A stretch of DNA of 64,000 bases from Schistocerca nitens (taxonomy: Eukaryota > Arthropoda > Insecta > Orthoptera > Acrididae): NCBI RefSeq assembly GCF_023898315.1, contig NC_064618.1, positions 186,177,548 through 186,241,547 on the forward strand. Reading direction: 5' to 3'. The first letter of the stretch is position 1. Every line of letters starts with the position of its first letter. The position numbers and the translations under genes are program-made. Below are positions 11,577 through 22,759 of the stretch, in pieces. The notes beneath the pieces are model-generated. The model saw only the letters and a list, made by a program, of their open reading frames with translations. It ran no database searches and was not told where the DNA came from.

Positions 11577-12590
11577 CTCATAAAAGAAATTCTGACAGAC
11601 ACAAAAGCAAGGCTGAGATTCAGAGGAGCACTGTCATAAGAATTTGGGATCAAGACTGGTGTTAAACAGGGAGACGGATTGTAACCATAGTCGTTCAGTA
11701 TAGCAATGGACGAAGTCATCAGGCATTGGAGAGCAATGAAAGAGGAAAAGGGAATACCAAAGACCTATGTGGGGGACAAAGAGGACAACAGGGCTCAAGT
11801 GGACTGCCTAGCCTTTGCAGGTGGCATAGCAATAGTAAGTGAGGCGGAAGAAGACGCAAAGACACAACTCGACAACTTATGTAAGGTAGCCAGAAAGGTG
11901 GGACTGAGAATCGTCTATAACAAAACAAAGACTTTAAATACCACTGCAGACTGGGGAACACCGGAAGGCACTGTGCAAATGGTGAACAAATTTAAATACC
12001 TGGGAGAATTTATAACAGGAAGGAACAGGAGCAAGGACGGAATAACAGAGAGGATAAAGAAGATGAGGTCAGCCTTCCGCAAGACGAGAGAGATATACAA
12101 TAAAAAGAATATATCCACAGAGGCAAAGGTAAGCCACTACAAGGCAATGGTGAGGAATGCAGTATTATATGCTGCTGAGACGATGACACTAGGAAGAAAT
12201 GGGGCAGATCAACTACAGAAAGAAGAGAGAAAAATACTGAGAAAAATACTAGGTCCCAAAAGGTGTGGAGAGAGGTGGATGCAAAGACCTAGGGAAGAAT
12301 TGTACCAGAACATGAGAAAAATATCCAGGGAAATCAGACTCAAAAGGGCGAGGTTTGCTGGACATCTAGTTAGGATGAGTATGAACAGAATGACGAAGAC
12401 AGTGTGGGAAACAGCAGGGAGGACAAGGGGAAAGACAGGAACCAAGTGGGTTGTTGAACCTCGGAAGGAATGGTTGGAATTGGGAATCAAGGTCGAAGGA
12501 AAGAAAAATTGGAGGAACAAATACACACCGACCAATATGCCAGAGATCAATGACAGAGAAAAATACAGGAAAAGATTAGAGTTTGTAAAT
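11577..12590 (+). pseudogene. LINE reverse transcriptase, C-terminal half, catalytic motif lost
   Basis: The frame begins LIKEILTDTKARLRFRGA, then TGVKQGDGL (RT motif with the conserved QG) and, from the ATG at 11706, DEVIRHWRAMKEEKG. Three in-frame stops lie between 11640 and 11695. The palm motif that should read A-F-A-D-D reads AFAGGIAIVSE at about 11814-11846, so both catalytic aspartates are glycine. Downstream are the usual thumb and connection features: NKFKYLGEFITG, VLYAAETMTLGRNGADQLQK, LRKILGPKR and FAGHLVRMS. The open frame runs on to 12653, but the last about 20 codons are encoded by the inverted repeat, not by the LINE. It cannot make active reverse transcriptase. Confidence 0.88.
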
Positions 12591-12816
12591 AATAGATTTC
12601 AGCTATCAGTCGTCCTTTGGAATGTTTTATTGGCAGATCTAGATTTCAGCTAGAAACTAGCCATTCTCAATGCACTATCGTTTCTTAGTCAATGCATGTA
12701 ATGCCTGTTAGTCTGGCTTTGTACACAGTTGCATTGAGAATGGCTAGTTTCTAGCTGCAATCTAGATCTGTCAATAAAAAATTCCAAAGGATGACTGATA
12801 GCTGAAATCTATTATT
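12588..12816. repeat. Large inverted repeat (87-bp arms) inserted in the LINE
   Basis: Left arm 12588-12674 and right arm about 12729-12816 are reverse complements with only about five mismatches and enclose about 54 bp. Each arm, read outward, contains AATAAAA-type sequence followed by CCAAAGGA..GACTGATAGCTG. The left arm overlaps the end of the LINE open frame, so the repeat was inserted into the LINE; an imperfect AGATTAGA flanks the region at about 12573 and 12873. A related single arm occurs at about 24980-25075. The element type is not certain; similar tail-outward pairs are known from Penelope-like retroelements. Confidence 0.85.
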
Positions 12817-13054
12817 TAAAAATCAATATAACGGTCGCTCCGTGCAACAGCCTCTGAATGGAGGGCGATCGGATATAGATTAGACTGTCACCAGTGGAGC
12901 CGACAGGAGAAACGGAAACTGAAGATCACGGAAGAAGAGCGAGAGAGAAGAAGAGAAGGAATGAAGAGGTTCTGGGAGAAGAAGAGGAAAATGCAGTCCA
13001 CGAAGGGGCTACCCGTGGTCCTACAGAGGCCGTAACCCAAGAAGAAGAAGAAGG

Positions 13055-13979
13055 CCATTTAACATCACCCAGTCGTCTTCTTTCATATAATTAGCAACAT
13101 AATCAGCATTCATTGCATCTTTCTCGTCTTCCACCATAAAACATTATCTGCGCAACAGAAATAACGTCACTTAAAAACAATTGTTACAGGAAGTCTCGCC
13201 TGCATGTATGAGTCCTCAACCACATGAACCACAGCAGCTCTTACCTGCTCACGAATACCCTCAATAAAGCGACATCTTACGTCTCTTCATATCAACAAAA
13301 CTTCACTGCGCTCTGGGAGTTAACAGCCGAAAGTCATTATACATCCTCAATTAGCAATTAGCAGAGGTTCAATAGAACAGTTCAACTTCAGCATTAATTA
13401 TAACTCTTATTACGGTACATCACTTCCTGCGTGTTACCTTCGTGCACTGAGCTAAGCAGTTAAGTAACCACCAGTTAGGAAAACCAAAAGGCATGAACAG
13501 AAGAAGAATAAAAGTTCGGGGGAGAAAATGTAGAGAGACACAGAAAGTAAAGAAAGAGAAGGCACAAAAACTGCAATCCTTTTGTTCCGCAATCCGGTGT
13601 GCCACACAGCGTCCCAGTGGATTCGGCAATGCAAGTGGTAATCGTGTAATTACACGATCGTATGCACTTTGCGCCTGAGGTCGCCTAGTAGCACAAGTAA
13701 TATGATGGAGAATACTAGGATGTCAGAATCTAATGATTTGACAATTTTCTTACAGGGCCTAAACAATGATTTCACTTCTGTGCCTGGTCTTACAGTACAA
13801 ACAGATTACCATGAAGGTAAAGAAATTTAGTGCACCAACGATTTCGGTCACCTTGCAGACGCACTATGTAGGCACAGAAGGTTACAGAGCCCTTAAGGCG
13901 CTAATGTCTGTCGAGCATGGAATAGGAACCTACTTCCATTACTGTATGTGTGTGCGCACGCGCACGATCTCTATGTGCT

Positions 13980-14015
<36 letters not shown>

Positions 14016-14366
14016 GGGAGCTTAATGACGCTCAGCGCCGAAGTTATCGGCGCCTACTTTCATCCGAGTACACGGGAATGATGCTTATAGGAAAGATGAA
14101 AGAAGATAGAATAGATAACGGCACGAAAGAGAATAGAAGAAAATGCCATTATCAGCTGGAAGACTCTGTGCTTGGCAGACACATTTTGCTAGGAACAGAT
14201 CCCTGGAGATTAACTGAAAACTATAGAAATGTTCTTATCACAACAACTAAGCTTGAAATACTTCAACGACAACAGAGTTTAAAACAAGAATAAGAACTCT
14301 GCTGCGGTACACAAGTAATTGGAAGTATGTGTCAAAATTACACAAGCATTAACTATCCAACCAATA
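13055..14366. other. Unassigned DNA with a (GT)16 microsatellite
   Basis: A perfect (GT)16 tract occupies 13983-14014. A 175-codon open frame (13766-14293, plus) runs through it, but the tract itself supplies a run of V/C codons and there is no recognisable domain; I treat it as non-coding. Confidence 0.6.
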
Positions 14367-14733
14367 TACAGGGTGGTCCATTGATAGTGACTGGGCAAAA
14401 TATCTCACAAAATAAGCATCACACGAAAAAACTACAAAGAACGAAACTCGTGTAGCATGAGGGGGGAAACCAGATGGCGCTATGGTTGGCCAGCTAGACG
14501 GCGCTGCCATAGGTCAAACGGATATCAACTGCGTTTTTTTTTAAATAGAAACCCCCATTGTTTATTACATATTCGTGTAGTACGTAACGAAATATGAATG
14601 TTTTAGTTGGACCACTTTCTTCGCTTTGTGATAGACGGCGCTGTAATAGTCACAAACGTATTAGTACGTGGTATGCTGTAGCATTCCGCCAGTGCGGACG
14701 GTATTTGCTTCGTGATACATTACCCGTGTTAAA

Positions 14734-15488
14734 ATGGACCGTTTGCCAATCGCGGGAAAGATCGATATCGTGTTGATGTATGGCTATTGTGATCAAAATG
14801 CCCAACGGGCGTGTGCCATGTTGCTCGGTATCCTGGACGACATCATCCAAGTGTCTGGACCGTTCGCCGGATAGTTACGTTATTTAAGGAAACAGGAAGT
14901 TTTCAGCCACATGTAAAACGTCAACCACGTCCTGCAACAAATGATGATGCCCAAGTAGGTGTTTTAGCTGCCGTCGTGACTAATCCGCACATCAGTGTCA
15001 GACAAATTGCGCTAGAATCGGGAATCTCAAAAACGTCGGTGTTGAGAATGCTACATCAACATCGATTGCACCCGTACCATATTTCTATGCACCAGGAATT
15101 GCATGGCGACGAGTCTGAACGTCGTGTACAGTTCTGCCACTGGGCACAAGAGAAATTACGGGACAATGACAGATTTTTTGCACGCGTTCTATTTAGCGAC
15201 GAAGCGTCAGTCACCAACAGCGGTAACGTAAACCGGCATAATATGCACCATTGGGCAACGGAAATTCCACGATGGCTGCGACAGTGACCTTGCCGGCTTA
15301 ATGTGTGTTGCGGCATTGTGGGAGGAACGATAATTGGCCCCCATTTTATCCGTGGCAATTTAAATGGTGCAATGTATGCTGATTTCCTACCTAATGTTCT
15401 ACCGATGTTACTACAAGGTGTTTCACTGCATGACAGAATGGTGATGTAATTCCAACATGATGAATGCCCGGCACATAGCTCGCGTGCG
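14734..15488 (+). pseudogene. Mariner A transposase, 5' part
   Basis: The start is ATG at 14734 (MDRLPIAGKIDIVLMYGYCD), which is the DUF4817-type helix-turn-helix found at the N-terminus of this arthropod mariner group. A frameshift near 14815 leads into YPGRHHPSVWTVRRIVTLFK, then SVRQIALESGISKTSVLRML (second helix-turn-helix), FCHWAQEKLR, and the first catalytic block LFSDEASVTNSGNVNRHN. The frame then has a TGA at 15286 and a TAA at 15448 before the second catalytic block FQHDECPAHSSRA at about 15451-15488, where the LINE poly(A) end interrupts it. The 3' part is at 20846-21123. Inactive because of the shift, stops and insertion. Confidence 0.88.
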
Positions 15489-15507
15489 TTTTTTTTTTTT
15501 TTTTTTT

Positions 15508-16066
15508 GTAGGTGGGGGAGGGCGGGGAAGGCAGAGCGATCAGGGGTCGTAACCCGAGGCCTGGTCACAGTGTCCCCCTCGTCCGTCAAGGTATCAAGGA
15601 ATCAGGGATGGGAAGGGGAAATCTTTTGTGGGAATTATTATTTATTTTTTTATTTTTATTTACTGTTTTTAATACATTCTTAATGTGGGTTTACTTTATA
15701 CCACAACAAAAATAAATGTATCTAGCACCGCATCGTGCTCTGAGAAAAAGAACACATATCTCGGCACGTTCCTACACCGAGGTAATGTATATGGGGAAAA
15801 CGAAAAAAAGTGCTTCATACAGGGTGCAGAAGGGTGTGTCGCTACTCTCCTTACGCTTCATCATCCAGGTACGTCTTCACGTATATCATGTTATTCCACC
15901 GAGAATCGAACTTAGTCTTGTCAGCTCACTCAATGGGTATCTTCTCCTACCTGTTGATGATCCAGCTGCGTGGAGGGTCGCGTAGGGCACTCCCTAAGTA
16001 ATTAGAAAAATACTGTCTGTATTTTGGGTTCCGTAAGATCTTGCAATGACGTTCTTGTAGGTAGTT
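15508..16066 (-). other. 3' untranslated region of the Tx1-like LINE
   Basis: This follows the ORF2 stop and ends at the poly(A) tail. It contains an AT-rich stretch with AATAAA-like motifs at about 15640-15720 and a GC-rich end next to the tail. The small plus-strand frames here are chance. Confidence 0.7.
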
Positions 16067-19000
16067 CTAAAAGTCGAATACATCTTTAGGTCCATCGTGA
16101 AATAAGTAGTGTACCGCATGCGCACGGATCCACGTGACAGCGTTGGTCTTGGCGCGCGGGAAATACTGTTGATTCGGAAACAGTAGAAACCGAGGCGTAA
16201 TGTGTTCCGGAGTCACTCGTAGAAAATACGACAAAATTTGTCGCACCAAGCGCCATACGTCTTCTGCCGCGCCACATGTGAGACGGTGTTCGTCCGTGTC
16301 TGGTATCCCGCAGTCAACGCTGAGAGGCGATTCCGCCATGTTTATCTTGTGGAGGCGTGATCGGGTGATCTGTTTACCATTGACTGTGATGTACCATGTG
16401 GATCGGACGGCTGTGTCCAGTGGAACCGCGTGAATCGTCTTCCACACCACCTTCCAATTAACCTGAGGGCTTTTGGTCTCCACGATGTTTGGTGGGCGCC
16501 TCTGCTGCAGGACATGGTATATATCCCGCGCCGACGCCTGTTTCGTCGGTGGTACTGCGATACGGACATAGCTGTGTTCAATGTAAAAGTTCCCGAAGTA
16601 GTAGAAGGGTGGGGGTATGTCTTGCGTCGTCAGTGGGGGCATAAGGGAGGGCGGAGATAAGGACTCCAACAGCAAACTTGTCAAACTTTCCGGGTGGTGG
16701 CGCCACGGCTTGAAGTGTGAGCTGACATACAGGGCCACAGCTCTGTCGTGGACATGGACTAGACCAAGACCTCCCCTTTTTGGGGGAAGGGTCAGTGACT
16801 CATAACTGACTTTGAAGAGCATGCCTGTACTGACGTAAGCTCCGAATGCCGCTAATAGACGTCGAGCCATCAGTAACGGTATTGGAAGATCACGTGCTAT
16901 GTGTAGAAGGCGCGATGCGAGGTAAACATTGACGAAGTGTGTCCTTTGAAGAATGTCGAGGGTCCGCAGATGAAGGTTGAAGATCTGGACCCGAATTTGT
17001 TGTAATAAGCGGCGGTAGTTAAGAGCCGCAGTGCGCCGTATGTCGTCGTGAAACTCTATTCCGAGACATTTGATAGTGCCACGAAGCTGTAGGGGTTCGA
17101 CATACGCTGGGGTCAACCCGTCTCCTATGGCCATGCTGACCGATTTGGCGACGTTGAGACAGCTGCCGGAAGCCACACCGTACGTGGTAATCCATTCTAG
17201 TGCTCGGTTGACATCGTCGCGATTGCGGAACACGAGAACCAGGTCGTCTGCATATGCTGTACAGCGAAATGTGACGTCACGTAGGGTAAGACCGGTGAGG
17301 CGTTGACGGAGGCCACAGAGGAGCGGTTCCAGTGCCAGAGCATATAGTAACGTCGACAAGGGGCAGCCTTGACGCACGGAGCGGAAAATCGGGAGGGACT
17401 GCGAGAGACGCCCGTTAACGAGCACTTTGGAAGTCGCCCCTCGGAGGAGGCGCATCACGACGTCTGTGAATTGCTGTGGGTACTGCATGTGCTGGAGAAC
17501 GGACGTTAGGTACGCGTGATCCACTCGATCAAAAGCTTGGCTAAAATCTAGTGATGCCAGCGCTCCCGGGATGCGGAGTGCCCTGGCTAGGGCTATTAAG
17601 TCACGGTATCGACACAGTGCTGTGTGGATGTTGTTGATACCCCCTAGGGAAGTCTGATCTGGCGAGATGACGTAAGGTAGGGTCGATCGTAGACGGTTTG
17701 CTAATAGTCTGGTAAATATCTTCATGTCGCAGTTGACGAGTGTTAGCGGACGGTAATCTTGTATTCGAGCCCCACCTTTAGGTTTGAGAACCGGTATAAT
17801 GATTCCTTCTACGAAGGTCGCAGGGAGCGGCACCGCGGGGGACATAAGCTCCCGACAGATGTCTGTTAACTTGGGAGCCAGTAAATACTGGAAACTTCTA
17901 TAAAACTCCACAGGGAGCCCGTCGGGGACAGGAGACTTATACGCCGCTCCTTCACCGATGGAGTCGATAACTTCGTCCTCCATAATGTCGTTCAATAATT
18001 CAGTTTGTAAATCCTGTGGGACAATGCCGTAAACCAGTTGTGAGACTGCTGTCACCGTCGTCGGGTCGGAACATTAAGCAGAACAAAGTCGTGCGTAATG
18101 GTCGGAGAAGGCTGCAGCAATATCGCGTTGTGTGGTGTGATGACGGCCGTCCTCAGTGGTGATGGCATGTATCAGCTCCCGTCTTCGCAGTGTACGTTCT
18201 CGGACGACGTGGTACATGGTGGGTCGTTCCGTTGCGAATCTGTCTTGTGTTCGCGCTCGGACGATCGTCCCTTCGAGGTGTCGGCGCATATGGGCTACGA
18301 TCTGTGCTTTCGCACGCTGAACTGTCAACTGTCGTTCCGGTGTGGGTGGCAAGGAGGCGCATTCGCGAAGGACGGTGAAATAAAAATCAAGCGTCTGCCC
18401 CCTCCAAGCAGCAGTCTCACGACCATACGTAATAAAGGTTCGCCGTATCGACGTAGGATACGTTGGGAGGCGGCGGACGCACAAACTCCACGTGTCTTCG
18501 ATGGCGCGTCGACAATCCGGAAAAGCGAAATGAGCAAGGTTTAATTTCCAGGGATGCCGGCTGCGCGACACCCGTTGGCGACGATGGGTGATCAGAAAAG
18601 GCTACTGGCCACACCTCCGCGTCACTCACTGTTGCCGCGAGAGAATGGGAGACGTAAATCCTATCGATGCGACCAGACGAGTGACTCGTGAAATGGGTGT
18701 ATCCCGGTCTATTTCCTCGGGCATGTTCCCATGTATCTACCAGATCGTCGATGAGTGTCCCAAGTTCGGGGCACGGTGAATGGCGTGGCAGCTGATCTTT
18801 AGGTACTTGGGTGCAATTGAAATCGCCCCCTAATATCAAGTCATCGTGTCTGCCCTGAAAAAGCGGTGCTATTCCTTCTGCGTAGAAGAGCGATCGGTCA
18901 CGACGGCGATTCCTTCCGGAAGGGGCGTACACATTGATAAACCGGACGCCTTGCACCGTTACGGCCATTCCTCTAGCGTCGGGGAGATAACGGACCTCGT

Positions 19001-19312
19001 CCGCCTCGAGGCCCTCTCTGAGGAGAATTGCGACTCCAGTGTTAGTTGGCAAGGCGTGGGACACATGAGCCGTATAACCATACATACCCGGGAAATCGGC
19101 GACGAAGACTTCTTGGAGAAAGACAATGTCAACGTCTGCTGCATTGAGTATGTCTTGGAGCAGCGACAACTTCGTACGTGTCCGAATGGTGTTAATGTTG
19201 ATGGTCGTTAAGCGATAGGTCTGTAGATCGTCTCCTGCGGTGGGGGCCGCCGTCAGTGTCGCCGTAAAAGGTGGGGCCTGTGATCTGCTGGCCGCGTCCG
19301 CGCCGTCATCTG
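16067..19312 (-). pseudogene. LINE ORF2: endonuclease and reverse transcriptase, two lesions
   Basis: ORF2 copies the element RNA into DNA at a nicked target. The N-terminal apurinic-type endonuclease runs from about 19200 to 18570: ININTIRTRTKLSLLQDIL, then DIVFLQEVF (catalytic Glu), ILGGDFNC, and DAEVWPVAFSDH. A frameshift near 18570 moves to the frame that continues to 16067. A TAA at 18074-18076 splits the linker from the reverse transcriptase, but both sides are in one frame. In the 662-codon frame from 18055, the RT has PDGLPVEFY, DYRPLTLVNCDMKIFTRLLA, the first catalytic Asp in ASLDFSQAFD (about residue 170), RQGCPLS (about 229) and intact AYADD (267-271). A C-terminal zinc-knuckle-like CGIPDTDEHRLTCG follows near residue 590. 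Catalytic residues are all present; only the shift and stop break it. Confidence 0.9.
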
Positions 19313-19315
19313 TTG

Positions 19316-20633
19316 CTACTCGGGAGGGGCCGAGGTGTGGGAGGAGAGACCCCTCTCCTCATCCACCACAGCGGCAGTAGAATCGTCTTCAATGTCATCC
19401 GCCCAAGGTCCGTAAGGTAACGGTGGCTGCGGTAGAACACTTGTGGGCTGAGTGACTAAGGGTGAATCCGCAGTTGTTTCCGGTTGTGTACTAACTGCGG
19501 GCGCTGTGCTGGCCATCCGTTTGTCCGAGAGAGCGGAATCGGGTTTGTCAAAATCAGACAAAGTGACAGGTGAGGGCGATCTCGTGTCATCCATTTTCCT
19601 CGTTGTATCGTCAGCCGTCCGGTCGTCAACTGGAGAAGACGTCCGCTGGAGGCAATCGTCTGAGGGTGTGCGACGTCGCTTTTTATGTTTTCTCGGTGAC
19701 TTTTGTTTGCAGACGTGAGTTTCTGTGTCCGAAAGAGTTTGTGGTTCCCGTATAGCATCCCCCTCAAGTAGAAAGGCAGAGGTCGGTACAACCCTAGCGT
19801 CGAGTTCCATTCTCTCGTCCGAATCTTCATGTGGAGTCGATGGGCGGCGTTCTTCAACCTCTGCAGACACCGTAATGGTGTTGGTCAATCCAGGACCGGC
19901 GACAGGTGCTCATTCTAACGCTTCCTGTCTTCCGGGGGAGGGGGGGGGGGGGGTTTCGTCTGTCATGACGGTCGATCGTGTCACCTCTGCGTAATTGAGG
20001 GGGAGGGCCGTGAGCGTAGGAGGTGGTGTCGTGTCATGCAATGGAAGTTGTGTAACCCGACGTTGAATACACGCCGAGCGCACATGACCCTCCTGGCCGC
20101 AACCAGAACAAGTACGAGGCGGTCCGTCGTACATTACTATTGCTCGACAGCCACCTATGACTAAGTAGGGCGGCACATGTTTCTTTAATTCAATTTTCAC
20201 TTGTCGGACGCCGTTGAGGACCTGATATGTCTCGAAGGTGTTCCATTTTTCGGCCAAGTCGGTAATTACCGTCCCATAATCGCGGAAAGCTGAGGTAACG
20301 ACGTCCGGTGGTACTTCGAAAGGGAGTTCGAAGACTCTTAGTGTGCTTAATCCTAGTCCAGCGCTGGTCAACAGTAACATCTCCGATGTGACCATCGGAG
20401 TGTTTGAACTTGAGAGTGTTCGCGCATCTGTTCACAACTGCGTGACATAACTCCTCATCGACCATCTTGACGTAAACGACGCTACTTGTGATGGATAGGT
20501 GGATACGGATGATGTGCTGTGTTGGTATTTGAACTTCGTCACGCATGAATCGTTCGACTTCAAAGGCTCGTGGTCGTGCGTAGTCGGGCTGGAAGCTGAT
20601 CTTGATGGTAGCTTTTCTGTACGAATGAGCCAT
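19316..20633 (-). pseudogene. LINE ORF1, gag-like RNA-binding protein, two lesions
   Basis: The start is ATG at 20633 (MAHSYRKATIKISFQ). A one-base shift near 20370 leads to the frame with GLSTLRVFELPFEVPPDVV and then one CCHC zinc knuckle, CSGCGQEGHVRSAC, at about 20110-20070, which binds nucleic acid in LINE and retroviral gag-like proteins. A TGA at 19910-19912 interrupts the frame, which then continues unchanged to 19316. The C-terminal third is rich in serine, threonine, proline and acidic residues with a basic patch (SPRKHKKRRRTPS), a possible nuclear signal. A G14 run at 19940-19953 encodes the proline run and is a likely mutation hotspot. ORF2 overlaps or closely follows the end of this frame. 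Confidence 0.85.
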
Positions 20634-20845
20634 GGCGACTCAGTGTTAACGGACGCGAGTAGTAGCTGCGGCGAGGAAGTAAACAAACTAAGCGCGCTCG
20701 CGACTCTGCGGACGGGACGTAAACAAGACGTCCTCGCCGCTCACCGGCCGAAAGCAGACTGTAGGGATGATTAACAACAGTGATGCCTTTCAAAAATTAA
20801 TTAACTAGCTATTCGGGTCAAGCTGGGTTGAAGCGGTACAGAATA

Positions 20846-21123
20846 GCTTATTTCATGACAGGTAGATTGGTCGTCGAAGCACCATACCATAGCCCGCACG
20901 TTCAACGGATCTGACGTCCCCCGATTTCTTACTGTGGGGGAAGTAGGAGGATATTTGCTATCGTGATCCACCGACAACGCCTGACAACATGCGTCAGCGC
21001 ATTGTCAATGCATGTGTGAACATTACGGAAGGCGAACTACTCGCTGTTGAGAGGAATGTCGTTACACGTATTTCCAAATGCATTGAGGTTGACGGACATA
21101 ATTTGGAGCATTTATTGCGTTAA
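20846..21123 (+). pseudogene. Mariner A transposase, 3' part
   Basis: Continuing the frame interrupted at 15488, this reads VEAVQNSLFHDR, a stop, IGRRS, a second stop, then ARSTDLTSPDFLLWG with the third catalytic aspartate, then DPPTTPDNMRQRIVNACV and a clean C-terminus HNLEHLLR before TAA at 21121-21123. Joined across the LINE, the spacing between the second and third aspartates is 41 residues, as in DD41D-type mariners. The match of the two halves is the main proof that the LINE is an insertion. Confidence 0.85.
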
Positions 21124-21134
21124 TGTGGTATTTA

Positions 21135-22682
21135 CAGGGTGTTTCAAAAATGACCGGTATATTTGAAACGGCAATAAAAACTAAACGAGCAGCGATAGAA
21201 ATACACCGTTTGTTGCAATATGCTTGGGACAACAGTACATTTTCAGGCAGACAAACTTTCGAAATTACAGTAGTTACAATTTTCAACAACAGATGGCGCT
21301 GCGGTCTGGGAAACTCTATAGTACGATATTTTCCACATATCCACCATGCGTAGCAATAATATGGCGTAGCCTCTGAATGAAATTACCCCAAACCTTTGAC
21401 TACGTGTCTGGCGGAATGGCTTCACATGCAGATGAGATGTACTGCTTCAGCTGTTCAATTGTTTCTGGATTCTGGCGGTACACCTGGTCTTTCAAGTGTC
21501 CCCACAGAAAGAAGTCACAGGGGTTCATGTCTGGCGAATAGGGAGGCCAATCCACGCCGCCTCCTGTATGTTTCGGATAGCCAAAAGCAATCACACGATC
21601 ATCGAAATATTCATTCAGGAAATTAAAGACGTCGGCCGTGCGATGTGGCCGGGCACCATCTTGCATAAACCACGAGGTGTTCGCAGTGTCGTCTAAGGCA
21701 GTGCGTACCGCCACAAATTCCCGAAGAATGTCCAGATAGCGTGATGCAGTAATCGTTTCGGATCTGAAAAATGGGCCAATGATTCCTTTGGAAGACATGG
21801 CGGCCCAGACCAGTACTTTTTGAGGATGCAGGGGCGATGGGACTGCAACATGGGGCTTTTCGGTTCCCCATATGCGCCAGTTCTGTTTATTGACGAAGCC
21901 GTCCAGGTAAAAATAAGCTTCGTCAGTAAACCAAATGCTGCCCACATGCATATCGCCGTCATCAATCCTGTGCACTATATCGTTAGCGAATGTCTCTCGT
22001 GCAGCTATGGTAGCGGCGCTGAGGGGTTGCCGCGTTTGAATTTTGTATTGATAGAGGTGTGAACTCTGGCGCATGAGACGATACGTGGACGTTGGCGTCA
22101 TTTGGATCGCAGCTGCAACACGGCGAACGGAAACCCGAGGCCGCTGTTGGATCACCTGCTGCACTAGCTGCGCGTTGCCCTCTGTGGTTGCCGTACGCGG
22201 TCGCCCTACCTTTCCAGCACGTTCATCCGTCACGTTCCCAGTCCGTTGAAATGTTTCAAACAGATCCTTTATTGTATCGCTTTTCGGTCCTTTGGTTACA
22301 TTAAACCTCCGTTGAAAACTTCGTCTTGTTGCAACAACACTGTGTTCTAGGCGGTGGAATTCCAACACCAGAAAAATCCTCTGTTCTAAGGAATAAACCA
22401 TGTTGTCTACAGCACACTTGCACGTTGTGAACAGCACACGCTTACAGCAGAAAGACGACGTACAGAATGGCGCACCCACAGACGGCGTTGTCTTCTATAT
22501 CTTTCACATCACTTGCAGCGCCATCTGTTGTTGAAAATTGTAACTACTGTAATTTCGAAAGTTTGTCCACCTGAAAATGTACTGTTGTCCCAAGCATATT
22601 GCAACAAACGGTGTATTTCTATCGCTGCTCGTTTAGTTTTTATTGCCGTTTCAAATATACCGGTCATTTTTGAAACACCCTG
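21135..22682 (-). mobile_element. Mariner-like element B, copy 1
   Basis: The ends CAGGGTGTTTCAAAAATGAC (21135) and its inverse complement (to 22682) are flanked by TA at 21133-21134 and 22683-22684. The inverted repeats extend about 170 bp inward. The total length, 1,548 bp, is exactly that of copy 2 at 30970-32517, in the opposite orientation. It sits just after the stop codon of mariner A and therefore inserted into that element. Confidence 0.95.
21316..22479 (-). pseudogene. Mariner B transposase with one nonsense codon
   Basis: This is 387 codons long, as in copy 2, but a TAG at 21400-21402 stops it after residue 359 (CEAIPPDT), where copy 2 has a leucine codon. The rest of the C-terminus remains readable after the stop. 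In the first 359 residues I count eight differences from copy 2, so the copies are about 98% identical in protein. The catalytic aspartates in IWFTDEAYF, FMQDGARPH and NPCDFFLWG are all kept. The lost 28 residues include the family's conserved HGGYVENIVL end, so activity is doubtful but not excluded. The likely true start is the second Met (MVYSLEQRIF), because the DNA-binding domain begins there. Confidence 0.9.
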
Positions 22683-22759
22683 TACAAGTAATCACGCTGT
22701 AAGAGCATGCGTTCTCAGAAATGATAAGTTGACAAAGGTACATGTCAGTCAGTGATATT

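Larger units (their letters stand above)
11398..13050 (+). mobile_element. 5'-truncated LINE with (GAA)n tail
   Basis: The element holds the C-terminal half of a reverse transcriptase and, after an interruption at about 12590-12890, a highly charged coding end (KITEEERE, then GLPVVLQRP) that closes with GTAACCCAAGAAGAAGAAGAAG at about 13032-13054. A simple (AAG)n 3' tail in place of poly(A) is usual for RTE/BovB-like and related insect LINEs. The 5' part is missing. The interruption coincides with the inverted repeat at 12588-12816. Confidence 0.75.
15489..20825 (-). mobile_element. Tx1-like non-LTR retrotransposon (LINE), nearly full length, minus strand
   Basis: Read on the minus strand the element has a GC-rich 5' leader (about 20634-20825), ORF1 (20633-19316), ORF2 (about 19312-16067), a 3' untranslated region (16066-15508) and a poly(A) tail, visible on the plus strand as T19 at 15489-15507. 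The reverse transcriptase sequence around VRQGCPLS and AYADDLVLV, with LEPLLCGLRQRLTGL between them, is closest in my memory to the Tx1 group (L1 superclade) first known from Xenopus; that placement is by eye. It interrupts the transposase of mariner A. I could not fix a clean target-site duplication, so the exact 5' end is approximate. Decay is light: one frameshift and one stop in each ORF. Confidence 0.85.

Noticed and set aside
12894..13094. Separate 66-residue acidic protein
   Set aside because: It is an alternative frame of the LINE's 3' coding end and (AAG)n tail.
13766..14293. 175-codon plus-strand frame
   Set aside because: It runs through a (GT)16 microsatellite and has no domain; the peptide before and after the tract has no similarity to anything I know.
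18417..18571. Extension of the endonuclease frame past SDH as the true C-terminus
   Set aside because: The linker sequence of ORF2 continues in the neighbouring frame (SRSRHPWKLNLAHFAFPDCR), so this tail is out of frame after a shift.
21496..22304. Plus-strand frames opposite mariner B (66-80 codons), repeated on the minus strand at 31348-32226
   Set aside because: They recur because the two mariner copies are near identical; they are antisense shadows of the transposase.
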